Origin: an uncultured Jannaschia sp.
GTDB taxonomy: Bacteria > Pseudomonadota > Alphaproteobacteria > Rhodobacterales > Rhodobacteraceae
DNA: 22,407 nucleotides
Assembly (NCBI GenBank): GCA_937916365.1
Contig: CALFSY010000138.1
Coordinates: 1 to 22,407, forward strand
Reading direction: 5' to 3'
The position numbers were made by a program, and so were the translations under genes. Positions 6,653 through 15,007 of this stretch are shown piece after piece (position 1 is the first letter of the stretch; every line of letters begins with the position of its first letter). The notes under the pieces are model-generated. The model ran no database searches, was not told where the DNA came from, and saw nothing but the letters and a program-made list of their open reading frames with translations.

Positions 6653-8053
6653 ATGATTTTTGCCTCCCCCATCTTTATTTTTGCGTTTCTGCCGCTTTTT
6701 CTAGGTGCATATTACATCGTGCCGATGCGATGGCGGTCTGCATTGATATTGTTGGCCAGTTACGCCTTTTATGGGTGGTGGCGGGTGGAATACCTGATCG
6801 TTTTGGCGGGTATATCGGCGGTGGCGTATGGGGCGGGCCACGCCGCCCTAGTCGCCCAGACTGAACGCGCGCGCGCATGGGCAGTTGGCGTTGGTGTTGG
6901 GGCAATCCTTTGTTGTTTGGCCTATTTCAAATATACGCACTTTTTTGTTGAAAGCGTGGGGGCCGTATCCGCCATGTTTGGGGGGCCGGCTTTTGCGACA
7001 GTCCATATTATTTTGCCGATTGGCATATCGTTTCTATCCTTCCAATCCATCAGTTATATCATCGACGTTGCGCGCAAAGATGCCCCACCGGCGAACACGA
7101 TTGTGGATTTTTTGGCGTTTTCGGCGCTTTTCCCGCAACTTATCGCTGGACCGGTTTTGCGGTATAAGGATTTGGCCGCGCAATTTGTCCATCGCGCCCA
7201 CAATTTAGCGATTTTTGCCCAAGGTGTGCGACGTTTCGTAATCGGGTTGGCGATGAAGCTGTTGATCGCCGATACAGTGGCGCCATTGGCCGACCGGATG
7301 TTTGCGTTAACCGCGCCCACATTGACCGAGGCGTGGTTAGGCGCGGCGGCGTTTTCGATCCAGCTTTTGTTTGATTTTGCCGGATATTCCGCGATGGCCA
7401 TTGGTTTGGGCCTAATGATCGGGTTTCGGTTTATTGAAAATTTCGACGCACCTTACACCAGCCGGTCGATCACTGAATTTTGGCGGCGCTGGCATATCAG
7501 CTTATCGAATTGGCTGCGCGATTATCTTTACGTGCCTTTGGGCGGCAACCGCCAGGGGGCGATCAAAACCTATCGCAATCTGATGTTAACAATGGTGTTG
7601 GGCGGGTTTTGGCACGGTGCGAATTGGACCTTTGTGATTTGGGGCGCATGGCACGGGGCAGCATTGGCTTTGGAGCGGTTGCTGGGCGCGCGCAAGGGGC
7701 GGGCGGTTTGGCCCCTGGGAATGGGTTGGGCCGTCACGATGCTGATTGTCATCATCGGTTGGGTAATGTTTCGGGCCGCTTCGGTGGGCGATGCGGTGCG
7801 GATTTATGGCGGAATGATTGGTTTGAACGGCACCGCGCTATCGCCACCCATGGCTTATGCGACGCAGCCGATTGAATATGCGGCGTTGATTTTGGGCGGA
7901 ATGATTGCGGTTTTCGGTGCCCACCTGCGCACGCGGTTTGTGATGTGGCCCGCGCGGCCCCTACGGGCGGCGATGCCCATCGCATTATTGTTTTTGTGTG
8001 TGCTTGTGCTGAACGCCCGCACGCATTCGCCGTTTCTTTATTTTCAATTCTAG
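6653..8053 (+). CDS. algI: AlgI-like MBOAT membrane O-acyltransferase
   Basis: The 466-residue polytopic protein is close to Pseudomonas AlgI along its length. AlgI passes acetyl groups from a cytoplasmic donor across the inner membrane to periplasmic acetyltransferases. Visible blocks are IFASPIFIFAFLPLFLGAYY at the start, ASYAFYGWWR, LPIGISFLSFQSISYIIDV, LIAGPVLRYKDLA, FDFAGYSAMAIGLGLM, SITEFWRRWHISLSNWLRDY and LGGNRQG. The two MBOAT histidines are in GGFWHGANW (H321) and WGAWHG (H334). About ten or more hydrophobic segments are present. GGGGGAA lies a few bases ahead of the ATG. It is five bases after algF and nine before algJ, so it is clearly part of one operon. Confidence 0.95.
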   Translation: MIFASPIFIFAFLPLFLGAYYIVPMRWRSALILLASYAFYGWWRVEYLIVLAGISAVAYGAGHAALVAQTERARAWAVGVGVGAILCCLAYFKYTHFFVESVGAVSAMFGGPAFATVHIILPIGISFLSFQSISYIIDVARKDAPPANTIVDFLAFSALFPQLIAGPVLRYKDLAAQFVHRAHNLAIFAQGVRRFVIGLAMKLLIADTVAPLADRMFALTAPTLTEAWLGAAAFSIQLLFDFAGYSAMAIGLGLMIGFRFIENFDAPYTSRSITEFWRRWHISLSNWLRDYLYVPLGGNRQGAIKTYRNLMLTMVLGGFWHGANWTFVIWGAWHGAALALERLLGARKGRAVWPLGMGWAVTMLIVIIGWVMFRAASVGDAVRIYGGMIGLNGTALSPPMAYATQPIEYAALILGGMIAVFGAHLRTRFVMWPARPLRAAMPIALLFLCVLVLNARTHSPFLYFQF

Positions 8054-8062
8054 GGGTGCGTT

Positions 8063-9079
8063 ATGGTTGTTGAAAAATCATCTCTGTTTCAAGCGGCCTG
8101 GTTTGTTGCCATCGTTGGCGGTTTGGGCGGCATTGGCCTTATGTCAACCGATTTGTTGTTTAACGAACGCCATGTGATCGGCGGTCATTATCAGCGTTTT
8201 GTCGAAACGGATTTTGCGCAAAATCTGCCATTTCGGCAGAGGTCGGTGCACCTGTGGACGGCGATGAAGCTAGGGGTGTTTGGGCAAACCCACCCCGATG
8301 TGGTCATTGCCGATCAAGCATGGCTTTTCACCGCAGAAGAATTTCACCCTGCGCCGGATACATTTGATTTTGCTGCGGAACTTGCGGGTGCCGCAGACGC
8401 CCTGAACGCCGCGGGGATCCAGCTTGTGCCCGTGATTGTGCCAGACAAAGCGCGGATTTATGCCGATTTGTTGCCGCGCGGGCGGGGCGATATGATCGAA
8501 GCACGATATGACCGTAGCCTGCAAATACTGTCTCAACATGGTCTACCCGCCATTGATCTCGCCCATGTTTTGAATGCCGGGCGCGCCAATGCAGACACCT
8601 TCATGCGCACCGATACGCATTGGTCGCCCCATGGGGCCGCGATTGCCGCGCGGGCCATTGCCGATGCCATCGGCGAACACCCCACCACGGCCCTATTTAC
8701 CACCGATTATCACCCGCCCCAACTGTTTGACGGCGATCTGATGCCGTTTGTTGACACCGGCCCTTTTGCCGCCTGGACCGGGCCAGCGGCGGAATGGATC
8801 GCAATCCCACATACCCATTCAAATGCCACCGTCGATGCACTGTTCGACGATCCCGACATTGCCATTGCCTTGGTCGGGACCAGCTATTCCGCCCGACCCG
8901 AATTCAATTTCCCCGGTTTTGTGCAACACGAAACGGGGCTTAACCTGGTCAGTTTCGCCACCGAAGGGCAAGGCCCGTTTCAACCGATGCGCGACGCATT
9001 GGCGGGTGGGACGCTGATTGATCTGCACCCTGAAATCGTAATCTGGGAAATCCCGGAACGGTACATTCACAGTCATTAA
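8063..9079 (+). CDS. algJ: AlgJ-like SGNH-type polysaccharide O-acetyltransferase
   Basis: The 338-residue protein carries an N-terminal membrane anchor or uncleaved signal (about 11-28) and a single SGNH-hydrolase-like AlgJ/AlgX domain. The catalytic Asp-His pair is D174/H176 in RTDTHWSPHG, and the serine is S254 in LVGTSYSARPEF, the same arrangement as Asp/His/Ser of AlgJ. LVPVIVPDKARIY is the block that precedes the DTHW region in the family. AlgJ takes acetyl from AlgI and is thought to pass it on to the polymer-modifying enzyme. AGGGGTG at 8052-8058 supports the ATG. There is no C-terminal carbohydrate-binding domain, which separates it from the next gene. Confidence 0.87.
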   Translation: MVVEKSSLFQAAWFVAIVGGLGGIGLMSTDLLFNERHVIGGHYQRFVETDFAQNLPFRQRSVHLWTAMKLGVFGQTHPDVVIADQAWLFTAEEFHPAPDTFDFAAELAGAADALNAAGIQLVPVIVPDKARIYADLLPRGRGDMIEARYDRSLQILSQHGLPAIDLAHVLNAGRANADTFMRTDTHWSPHGAAIAARAIADAIGEHPTTALFTTDYHPPQLFDGDLMPFVDTGPFAAWTGPAAEWIAIPHTHSNATVDALFDDPDIAIALVGTSYSARPEFNFPGFVQHETGLNLVSFATEGQGPFQPMRDALAGGTLIDLHPEIVIWEIPERYIHSH

Positions 9080-9090
9080 AGGAGATACCG

Positions 9091-10419
9091 ATGACCGCAC
9101 ACCGCACCATTTTTAGCCTTGTTTATTGGGGCCTTTCCGCAACCGTAGCCATGGGCGCGCCCTATTGCACGACCATGCTGCATGGGGATCAACTGGAACG
9201 TCGTTACCAACGCATAGCCCCAATTTATAATACATCCGAAACGGGGTGGATGTTTGGCGCCGATCAGTTGGACGTTAACTATGCCATGTCTGACCACGAG
9301 GTAACGTTGATGGCGCAAATCGTCGATGAATTCGCCGCTCGCGGTGCGCGGTTGGCCGTTTTGATCGCACCGCCGCGCCCCATTGTCGCCGGGCAAGAGG
9401 TGTTGGATGCCACAACAGGCACACCAGGGGCGTTTGACATGGCCGCGCACACCGCCGATTTTAATCAGCTGGTCGCACAGTTGGATGCGGCCGGTGCCAT
9501 TGCCCCAAACCTGTTGGATATGGTTCTGGCGGATCGCGAAATCAGTGCGACCTATTATTTCCATCGTGATACCCATTGGACCAACACTGGTGCCGCGCAC
9601 AGTGCGCTGGCCCTGGCCACAGCCCTTGATCCGGCCCCTGCGCCTGCGTTTCAGGTTGCGGATTTGGCTATTGCCGAAACTCATGAAGAACGCGGATCGT
9701 TAAGCGATATTGCCCGCGCGGTATGCGATACCTCGCCCCCGCCGGAATTTTCGCCCGTTTATGATTACACACCGTTCATCACGTCCGATGCCGGGTTGTT
9801 GGATGATGGCGCGGCGTCCGATCCTGCGGTTATTCTTTTGGGCACCAGCTTTAGCAACCGGTATCGCCGCGATCAGTATCAGGTCACCGATGCCTTGGCC
9901 GCCGCGTTGGGGCGTGATGTGATGAATTATTCGGTATCGGGGGGCGGGTTGCTTGGCCCGATGGAAACCTACATTTTAACGGGGCAGTTAGACGCCGATC
10001 AACCGGATCTGGTAATTTGGGAATTTCCATACACCTATGAACCGAATGAAACAAACCTGCGGCAAATGTTGGGGGCCTTGCGGGCCAATCGGGGCGCGGT
10101 TGTTTCGCAGCACACCCTGCCCCTTGTCGGCGGGCAGGCAGAATTTTTGATCGAAGCCGCCGAACACGTGGCGCCCATCATCGGTATTACGCCGGATATC
10201 CCCGGGGGGCGAAACATCACAGTCTCTGTGGATTTTGAGGACGGCACCACCGAACGCCTGCGCCTGCGCCGCAAAAGCCGGATGGAGGAGGTCGCCATTC
10301 TAAACGATTGGTGGATCGACCTAAGTGGTTATGCACATGGGCAGCCCACGCGCCTGCACCTAGAAATGCCATCGGACACCGAGGCACGCGCAGTTACGTT
10401 GGAATTCCGCGCGCCCTAG
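9091..10419 (+). CDS. algX: AlgX-like polysaccharide O-acetyltransferase with C-terminal domain
   Basis: The 442-residue protein has a signal peptide (cleavage near 22) and an SGNH-like domain with D160/H162 (FHRDTHWTNTG) and S253 (LLGTSFSNRY). A C-terminal part (about 330-442) is beta-rich by eye and corresponds in position to the carbohydrate-binding module of AlgX. C26 and C212 fall where AlgX has its first disulfide. In Pseudomonas AlgX acetylates mannuronate units of alginate directly in the periplasm. Length is slightly below the 474 residues of AlgX. AAAGGAGAT immediately ahead of the ATG is a near-perfect ribosome binding site. It ends the operon. Its substrate here is unknown; it could equally act on another acidic exopolysaccharide. 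Confidence 0.82.
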   Translation: MTAHRTIFSLVYWGLSATVAMGAPYCTTMLHGDQLERRYQRIAPIYNTSETGWMFGADQLDVNYAMSDHEVTLMAQIVDEFAARGARLAVLIAPPRPIVAGQEVLDATTGTPGAFDMAAHTADFNQLVAQLDAAGAIAPNLLDMVLADREISATYYFHRDTHWTNTGAAHSALALATALDPAPAPAFQVADLAIAETHEERGSLSDIARAVCDTSPPPEFSPVYDYTPFITSDAGLLDDGAASDPAVILLGTSFSNRYRRDQYQVTDALAAALGRDVMNYSVSGGGLLGPMETYILTGQLDADQPDLVIWEFPYTYEPNETNLRQMLGALRANRGAVVSQHTLPLVGGQAEFLIEAAEHVAPIIGITPDIPGGRNITVSVDFEDGTTERLRLRRKSRMEEVAILNDWWIDLSGYAHGQPTRLHLEMPSDTEARAVTLEFRAP

Positions 10420-10435
10420 CGCTTTTGGGGTTTGG

Positions 10436-10449
10436 CACAATGTATTGTG
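10436..10449. promoter_or_regulatory. Short perfect dyad between algX and edd
   Basis: CACAAT-GT-ATTGTG is a 6-2-6 inverted repeat just after the algX-like gene and about 175 bases before edd. Its size fits a regulator half-site pair. It is not a recognisable terminator because there is no T-run. Confidence 0.3.
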
Positions 10450-10485
10450 ATGCTCATTTCCCGGTCGCGGGTGACATGGCAGTTT

Positions 10486-10513
10486 TTGCTCGCGCCTGGG
10501 GATTTTTTACAAT
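10486..10513 (+). promoter_or_regulatory. Candidate promoter for edd-eda
   Basis: TTGCTC (10486-10491) and TACAAT (10508-10513) are separated by 16 bases. The -10 matches the sigma70 consensus at five of six positions. The predicted leader would be about 100 bases long. This supports independent transcription of edd-eda from the acetylation operon. Confidence 0.35.
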
Positions 10514-10624
10514 GCATAATACTTAGAACATATCGTAAAAGAGGCACGAACCTAACACTTTGCGCATGACGCATTATTCTGTTTATCTCAAACCATCCTG
10601 TGATGAATGCAAGGAAACACGTTC

Positions 10625-12430
10625 ATGTCGCTTGATCCCCGCATTACCCAAGTTACCGATCAAATTGTTGAACGATCTAAGGACAGCCGCGCCCGATATT
10701 TGGATCGTATGCGCCGTTTGGCCAACGATGGCCCGCGCCGCGCGCATTTAAGCTGCGGCAATCAGGCCCACGCCTATGCCGCCATGGAGGCCGACAAAAA
10801 AACACTGGCCGGGGCGCGTGCGCCAAACGTGGGCATCATCACAGCTTACAACGACATGCTATCCGCGCATCAGCCGTTTAAGGATTACCCTGATCGGATC
10901 AAAGCTGCCGCCCGCCGCAGCGGGGCCACGGCACAGGTTGCCGGCGGTGTGCCGGCGATGTGTGATGGGGTAACCCAGGGTCAAGTGGGCATGGAATTAA
11001 GCCTTTTTTCGCGTGATGTCATTGCGTTGGCTGCTGGTGTTGCATTGTCGCACAATACGTTTGATGCGGCGCTATACCTGGGGGTGTGCGATAAAATTGT
11101 TCCGGGCCTGGTGATCGCGGCGGCAACGTTTGGATATTTGCCCGGTTTATTTGTGCCTGCGGGGCCTATGGTATCGGGCCTGCCGAACGAAGAAAAGGCC
11201 AAGGTCCGCCAACAATTTGCGGCCGGTGAGGTCGGGCGCGACACGTTAATGGCCGCCGAAATGGCCGCCTATCACGGGCCGGGCACCTGCACATTTTATG
11301 GAACGGCCAATTCCAATCAGATGTTGATGGAATTTATGGGGTTGCACTTACCTGGGGCTAGCTTTGTGAACCCGGGCACACCGCTGCGCGATGCGTTGAC
11401 GGATGCGGCGACCGAACGCGCGGCCCAAATCACCGCATTGGGGAATGAATATCGGCCGATATGCGATATTTTGGATGAAAAGGCATTTGTAAACGGGATT
11501 GTGGGGCTGATGGCCACCGGCGGGTCGACCAATTTGGTGATCCACCTAATTGCGATGGCGCGCGCGGCGGGTGTGCACCTAACGTGTGGGGATTTTGCCG
11601 CGATTTCGGCGATCACGCCGTTGATGGCGCGCGTGTATCCCAATGGTCTGGCCGATGTGAACCATTTCCATGCCGCGGGCGGTTTGGCCTATATGATTGC
11701 AGAGCTGCTGGATACCGGCCTATTGCACCCCGACACCAAAACCGTGATGGGCGACGGCCTGTCCCTTTATACGCAGGAACCGAAATTCGCCGATGATGGG
11801 TTGACCTATCGGCAAGGGCCGCGTGTGACACAAAATGATAAAATCCTGCGCCCCATCAGCGCCCCGTTTCAATCCACCGGCGGGTTGGTGGAGATGACGG
11901 GCAACCTAGGGCAGGGGATGATGAAGGTATCCGCCGTTAAACCCGCCTACCACGTGATCGAAGCCCCAGCAGCCGTTTTCCACGATCAGGCCGCCGTCAA
12001 AGCCGCGTTTCAGCGGGGGGATTTGCATCGTGATGTTGTTGTCGTTGTCCGTTTTCAGGGGCCAAAATCAAACGGAATGCCGGAATTACATGCGTTAACC
12101 CCCGTTCTTTCTGTGCTGCAAGATCGCGGCCATAAGGTTGCGTTGGTCACCGATGGTCGGATGTCGGGGGCGTCGGGTAAGGTGCCAGCTGCGATTCATG
12201 TGGCGCCCGAGGCCTTGGACGGCGGGCTGATCGGTAAATTGCAGGACGGTGATTTGATCCGTGTTGATGCACGCCAAGGCACCCTTGATGTCTTAACCCC
12301 AGGTGTGGCCGCGCGGGATTCGGCAACGCCTGATTTGCAGGAAAACACCCACGGTGTAGGCCGCGAATTGTTCCGCGTTTTCCGCAACATGGTTGGCACT
12401 GCGCCGGATGGGGCAGGGGTGGTTGTGTAA
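10625..12430 (+). CDS. edd: Phosphogluconate dehydratase (Entner-Doudoroff)
   Basis: Edd dehydrates 6-phosphogluconate to 2-keto-3-deoxy-6-phosphogluconate. The 601-residue protein belongs to the IlvD/Edd family and matches Edd throughout: IITAYNDMLSAHQPFKDYPD, GGVPAMCDGVTQGQ, SHNTFDAALYLGVCDKIVPG, YHGPGTCTFYGTANSNQMLMEFMG, and VTDGRMSGASGKVPAAIHV near the C-terminus. The probable [4Fe-4S] ligands are C155 and C222, with C113 nearby. The ATG at 10625 is preferred over 10607 because AAGGAA at 10611-10616 is properly spaced for it, and the protein then begins MSLDPRITQVT as usual. eda follows 56 bases later. Confidence 0.97.
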   Translation: MSLDPRITQVTDQIVERSKDSRARYLDRMRRLANDGPRRAHLSCGNQAHAYAAMEADKKTLAGARAPNVGIITAYNDMLSAHQPFKDYPDRIKAAARRSGATAQVAGGVPAMCDGVTQGQVGMELSLFSRDVIALAAGVALSHNTFDAALYLGVCDKIVPGLVIAAATFGYLPGLFVPAGPMVSGLPNEEKAKVRQQFAAGEVGRDTLMAAEMAAYHGPGTCTFYGTANSNQMLMEFMGLHLPGASFVNPGTPLRDALTDAATERAAQITALGNEYRPICDILDEKAFVNGIVGLMATGGSTNLVIHLIAMARAAGVHLTCGDFAAISAITPLMARVYPNGLADVNHFHAAGGLAYMIAELLDTGLLHPDTKTVMGDGLSLYTQEPKFADDGLTYRQGPRVTQNDKILRPISAPFQSTGGLVEMTGNLGQGMMKVSAVKPAYHVIEAPAAVFHDQAAVKAAFQRGDLHRDVVVVVRFQGPKSNGMPELHALTPVLSVLQDRGHKVALVTDGRMSGASGKVPAAIHVAPEALDGGLIGKLQDGDLIRVDARQGTLDVLTPGVAARDSATPDLQENTHGVGRELFRVFRNMVGTAPDGAGVVV

Positions 12431-12486
12431 CGGCGCCCGATACGTCAAAATGAGGGTGCAAGCAATTTTACAAATAGGATTTTGCC

Positions 12487-13134
12487 ATGACCCCCCAAAA
12501 CCAATCCAAAGCGATCCGTGCCATTGCCGCCCAGGTAAATGTGATTCCCATTGTTGTGTTGGACGACGCGGCCCATGCCCGCCCATTGGCCGAGGCATTG
12601 GTGGCCGGCGGATTACCGGTGATCGAGGTCACGTTGCGCACGCCTGCCGCGCTGGATGCGATTCGCGTTATGGCCACAGTGCCCGGCGCGACAGTGGGGG
12701 CAGGCACGCTTTTAACCCCCAAAGACGCCCATGCGGCCAAGGTCGCCGGGGCACAATTCGGTGTTTCGCCCGGGTGCACCCCCCATTTGGCCGAGGCGGT
12801 TACCATCGAAAATTTGCCCTTATTGCCCGGCGCCGCAACCGCGAGTGAGGTTATGGCGCTGTGGCAGCATGGCTATGATGTGGCCAAATTTTTTCCTGCT
12901 GAAATGTATGGCGGCACCGAGGCGTTGAAATCCATTGGGGCCCCGATTCCGCAGGTAGCATTTTGCCCAACGGGCGGGGTGACATCCCAAAATGCGCCCG
13001 CTTACCTACGCCTTGCGAATGTGATGTGCGTGGGCGGATCATGGATTACGCCAAAGGATAAGATTGTCGCTGGTGATTGGGCGGGGATTGAGGCGCTGGC
13101 CCGCGAGGCCGCGGCGCTTTCCCCGCATGAATAA
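12487..13134 (+). CDS. eda: KDPG aldolase (Entner-Doudoroff)
   Basis: Eda splits 2-keto-3-deoxy-6-phosphogluconate into pyruvate and glyceraldehyde 3-phosphate. The 215-residue class I aldolase has E47 and R51 in VIEVTLRT, GAGTLLTP, the phosphate-loop region CPTGGV, and the Schiff-base lysine K134 in VAKFFPAE. Length is that of E. coli Eda. AGGA at 12476-12479 gives seven bases to the ATG. It is the second gene of the edd-eda pair and meets pgk tail to tail. Confidence 0.96.
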   Translation: MTPQNQSKAIRAIAAQVNVIPIVVLDDAAHARPLAEALVAGGLPVIEVTLRTPAALDAIRVMATVPGATVGAGTLLTPKDAHAAKVAGAQFGVSPGCTPHLAEAVTIENLPLLPGAATASEVMALWQHGYDVAKFFPAEMYGGTEALKSIGAPIPQVAFCPTGGVTSQNAPAYLRLANVMCVGGSWITPKDKIVAGDWAGIEALAREAAALSPHE

Positions 13135-13179
13135 CGTAACGCGCGGTCGTGCCAAAGGATTTAGGGTATATTGATAAAT

Positions 13180-13208
13180 GAATGGGTTAAGTAACACCCT
13201 AACCATTC
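13180..13208. terminator. Imperfect hairpin between convergent eda and pgk
   Basis: GAATGG (13180-13185) pairs with CCATTC (13203-13208), extended inward by TTA/TAA after one bulged base. An alternative pairing, TTAGGGT (13161-13167) with ACCCTAA (13196-13202), is mutually exclusive with it. There is no T-run. The position in the 95-base gap between convergent genes suggests a shared terminator. Confidence 0.3.
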
Positions 13209-13229
13209 AGCACAGCATCCTAGGGTTTG

Positions 13230-14411
13230 TCAGGCCGCCTCTAACACGGCCACCCCGGGCAGGGTGCGCCCCTCCATCCATTCTAAAAACGCCCCGCCGG
13301 CAGTGGACACATAGGTAAATTGCGCCCCCGCGCCTGCGGTGTTGAGCGCGGCGACTGTATCGCCCCCACCGGCCACGGAAATCAACGCCCCAGCTTGGGT
13401 GCGGGCGGCGGCGGCCTTGGCGGCGGCCTTGGTGGCCGTGTCAAAAGGCGGAATTTCAAACGCCCCCAATGGGCCGTTCCAAACCAACGTTTTCGCGCGA
13501 TGAATGGCGCCGATAATATGCGCCACGCTATCTGGCCCCGTGTCTAGGATCATCGCATCGGGGGGCACGGCATCTGCGGATACAATGCGATGCGGGGCCC
13601 CGGTGGCAAAATCCCATGCGATCACCACATCGTGGGGCAATAAAATATCACACCCCTGATCTGTGGCCTGTGCAACAATCGCCCTGGCGGTTTCGATCAA
13701 GTCGGGTTCGTGCAGCGATGTGCCCACGTTTAGGCCCTGTGTGGCCAAAAACGTATTTGCCATGCCGCCGCCGATGGCCAAAATGTCAACCTTTGCCACA
13801 AGGTTTGATAACAAATCGATTTTTGTTGATACTTTTGCCCCGCCCACCACGGCCATGACAGGCCGTGTTGGGGTATCAAGTGCGGATTGCAACGCCCGCA
13901 ACTCTGCCGCCATCAAATGCCCCGCGCACGACGGCAAAAGCCGCGCCACCCCTTCGGTAGAGGCATGGGCCCGATGCGCCGCCGAAAACGCATCGTTGCA
14001 GTATATGTCCCCAAGCGAGGCAAGAAAACGTGCCATTTGGGGATCGTTGGATTCCTCCATAGCGGTAAAACGTGTGTTTTCGATCAAAATAATTGCGTCT
14101 GCTGGTGCGTCCTCTAACATCGCGCGATCCGGACGTTCGATGAACGTCACCTGGCGGTCTAACGCGGCCTCAAGGCTTGGTAATGTCACCCGCAGCGAAA
14201 GGTCGGGCACATATTGTCCCTTGGGGCGCCCGAAATGGGCCAACAACACCGGTTTGCCGCCTTTGCCCAAAATATCCATAATCGTAGGCACAATGCGACG
14301 GATGCGCGTGTCATCCGTGACGACGCCGTTTTGAACGGGCACGTTAATATCGACGCGCGTCAAAACGATTTTGCCCGCGATGTCCATATCGTCCAATGTT
14401 TTCCAGGCCAT
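13230..14411 (-). CDS. pgk: Phosphoglycerate kinase
   Basis: Pgk transfers phosphate between 1,3-bisphosphoglycerate and ADP in glycolysis/gluconeogenesis; here it can use the glyceraldehyde 3-phosphate branch fed by Eda. The 393-residue protein has the standard motifs in order: RVDINVP, HFGRPKG, ENTRF, NDAFSAAHRAHAS, VVGGAKVSTK, GGGMANTFL, WNGPLGAFE, GGGDTVAAL and STAGGAFLEWMEGRTLPGV. I place the start at 14411 (MAWKTLDDMD), the conserved N-terminus. An in-frame start at 14477 would add 22 unrelated residues. The ribosome binding site is weak (AAGGC about ten bases upstream). It lies downstream of ihfA on the same strand, 185 bases away, and not beside gap or fba. Confidence 0.97.
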   Translation of the reverse strand: MAWKTLDDMDIAGKIVLTRVDINVPVQNGVVTDDTRIRRIVPTIMDILGKGGKPVLLAHFGRPKGQYVPDLSLRVTLPSLEAALDRQVTFIERPDRAMLEDAPADAIILIENTRFTAMEESNDPQMARFLASLGDIYCNDAFSAAHRAHASTEGVARLLPSCAGHLMAAELRALQSALDTPTRPVMAVVGGAKVSTKIDLLSNLVAKVDILAIGGGMANTFLATQGLNVGTSLHEPDLIETARAIVAQATDQGCDILLPHDVVIAWDFATGAPHRIVSADAVPPDAMILDTGPDSVAHIIGAIHRAKTLVWNGPLGAFEIPPFDTATKAAAKAAAARTQAGALISVAGGGDTVAALNTAGAGAQFTYVSTAGGAFLEWMEGRTLPGVAVLEAA

Positions 14412-14596
14412 TGTATTCAGTGCCTTGTATGGAATGTTGTGGTCGAAATTGTGCGCCCTAATCCCCCGGGTTCGCATAACATGGGCACATGATTATATCT
14501 TATAGCACAGCTTTATAATTTTTAGGCCATGCAACGCGCAGGTCCTGGTCCTCCAAGTTGCGCCAAAGGATGCAGGGATGAATATCCGCCTTTGTA
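14412..14596 (-). promoter_or_regulatory. Probable pgk promoter region
   Basis: The 185-base gap between ihfA and pgk contains, on the minus strand, an AT-rich core with TATAAA, TATAAG and GATATAAT elements (14486-14518) about 75-105 bases ahead of pgk. No well-spaced -35 element accompanies them, so no single promoter is assigned. No hairpin or T-run marks the end of ihfA. Confidence 0.35.
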
Positions 14597-14899
14597 TTAA
14601 TCTTTGGCGCCTGCGATGACGCGCTCTTTCATCACTTGCGAGGGGCGGAATGTTAAAACACGGCGGGGGGTGATGGGCACCTCTTGGCCCGTTTTGGGGT
14701 TACGGCCCACACGCTCGGCCTTCCAGCGGGTGGAAAATGTTCCAAAGGATGAAATTTTAACCTGCTCTCCGGCGACCAATGCGTCAGAGATCAGTTCTAA
14801 AACACGTTCCACCAACTGTGTGCTTTCGTGACGTGATAGCCCCATATTACGATGCACAGCTTCCGCCAGATCCATCCGCGTTAACGTTTTTTCAGACAT
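14597..14899 (-). CDS. ihfA: Integration host factor subunit alpha
   Basis: IHF is a heterodimeric DNA-bending protein acting in recombination, replication and promoter architecture. The 100-residue product is a complete HU/IHF-fold protein: LTRMDLAEAVHRNMGLSRHES, VKISSFGTFSTR, and the beta-arm ERVGRNPKTGQEVPI whose proline intercalates DNA. It is closer to IhfA than HU or IhfB because of the MGLSR and RVLTFRPSQVMKERV blocks. The ATG at 14899 is preferred over that at 14914 because GGGGG lies eight bases upstream and MSEKTLTR is the usual start. It follows fabH by 108 bases, the standard alphaproteobacterial arrangement. Confidence 0.94.
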   Translation of the reverse strand: MSEKTLTRMDLAEAVHRNMGLSRHESTQLVERVLELISDALVAGEQVKISSFGTFSTRWKAERVGRNPKTGQEVPITPRRVLTFRPSQVMKERVIAGAKD

Positions 14900-15007
14900 C
14901 TGCACATCCCCCATTCATTGTTCGCATCATTCTAGTAAGATTGAGGAAATCATCGCGTAAGTCAATGTAAACCATTGTGGGTTGCGCTTTTCTTTGGTGT
15001 CTGCGCG

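Noticed and set aside
9076..9684. Open frame of 202 codons on the minus strand inside the algX-like gene
   Set aside because: It is antisense to the SGNH domain and shows no family resemblance or ribosome binding site.
8063..10419. Possible recent tandem duplication of the two SGNH acetyltransferases
   Set aside because: They share only the fold and catalytic motifs, differ in length and domain content, and correspond separately to AlgJ and AlgX, so the pair is ancient.
10420..13134. Idea that edd-eda belong to an alginate-degradation pathway linked to the acetylation genes
   Set aside because: edd acts on 6-phosphogluconate, there is no lyase, DEH reductase or KDG kinase nearby, and a 205-base gap with its own promoter-like pair separates them.
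13663..14334. Long open frame (223 codons) on the plus strand inside pgk
   Set aside because: It is antisense to an unmistakable phosphoglycerate kinase, has no recognisable motif and reflects codon bias of the real gene.
14915..15007. TTGACT on the minus strand as a -35 for ihfA
   Set aside because: No acceptable -10 element lies 16-18 bases downstream, so no promoter was called.
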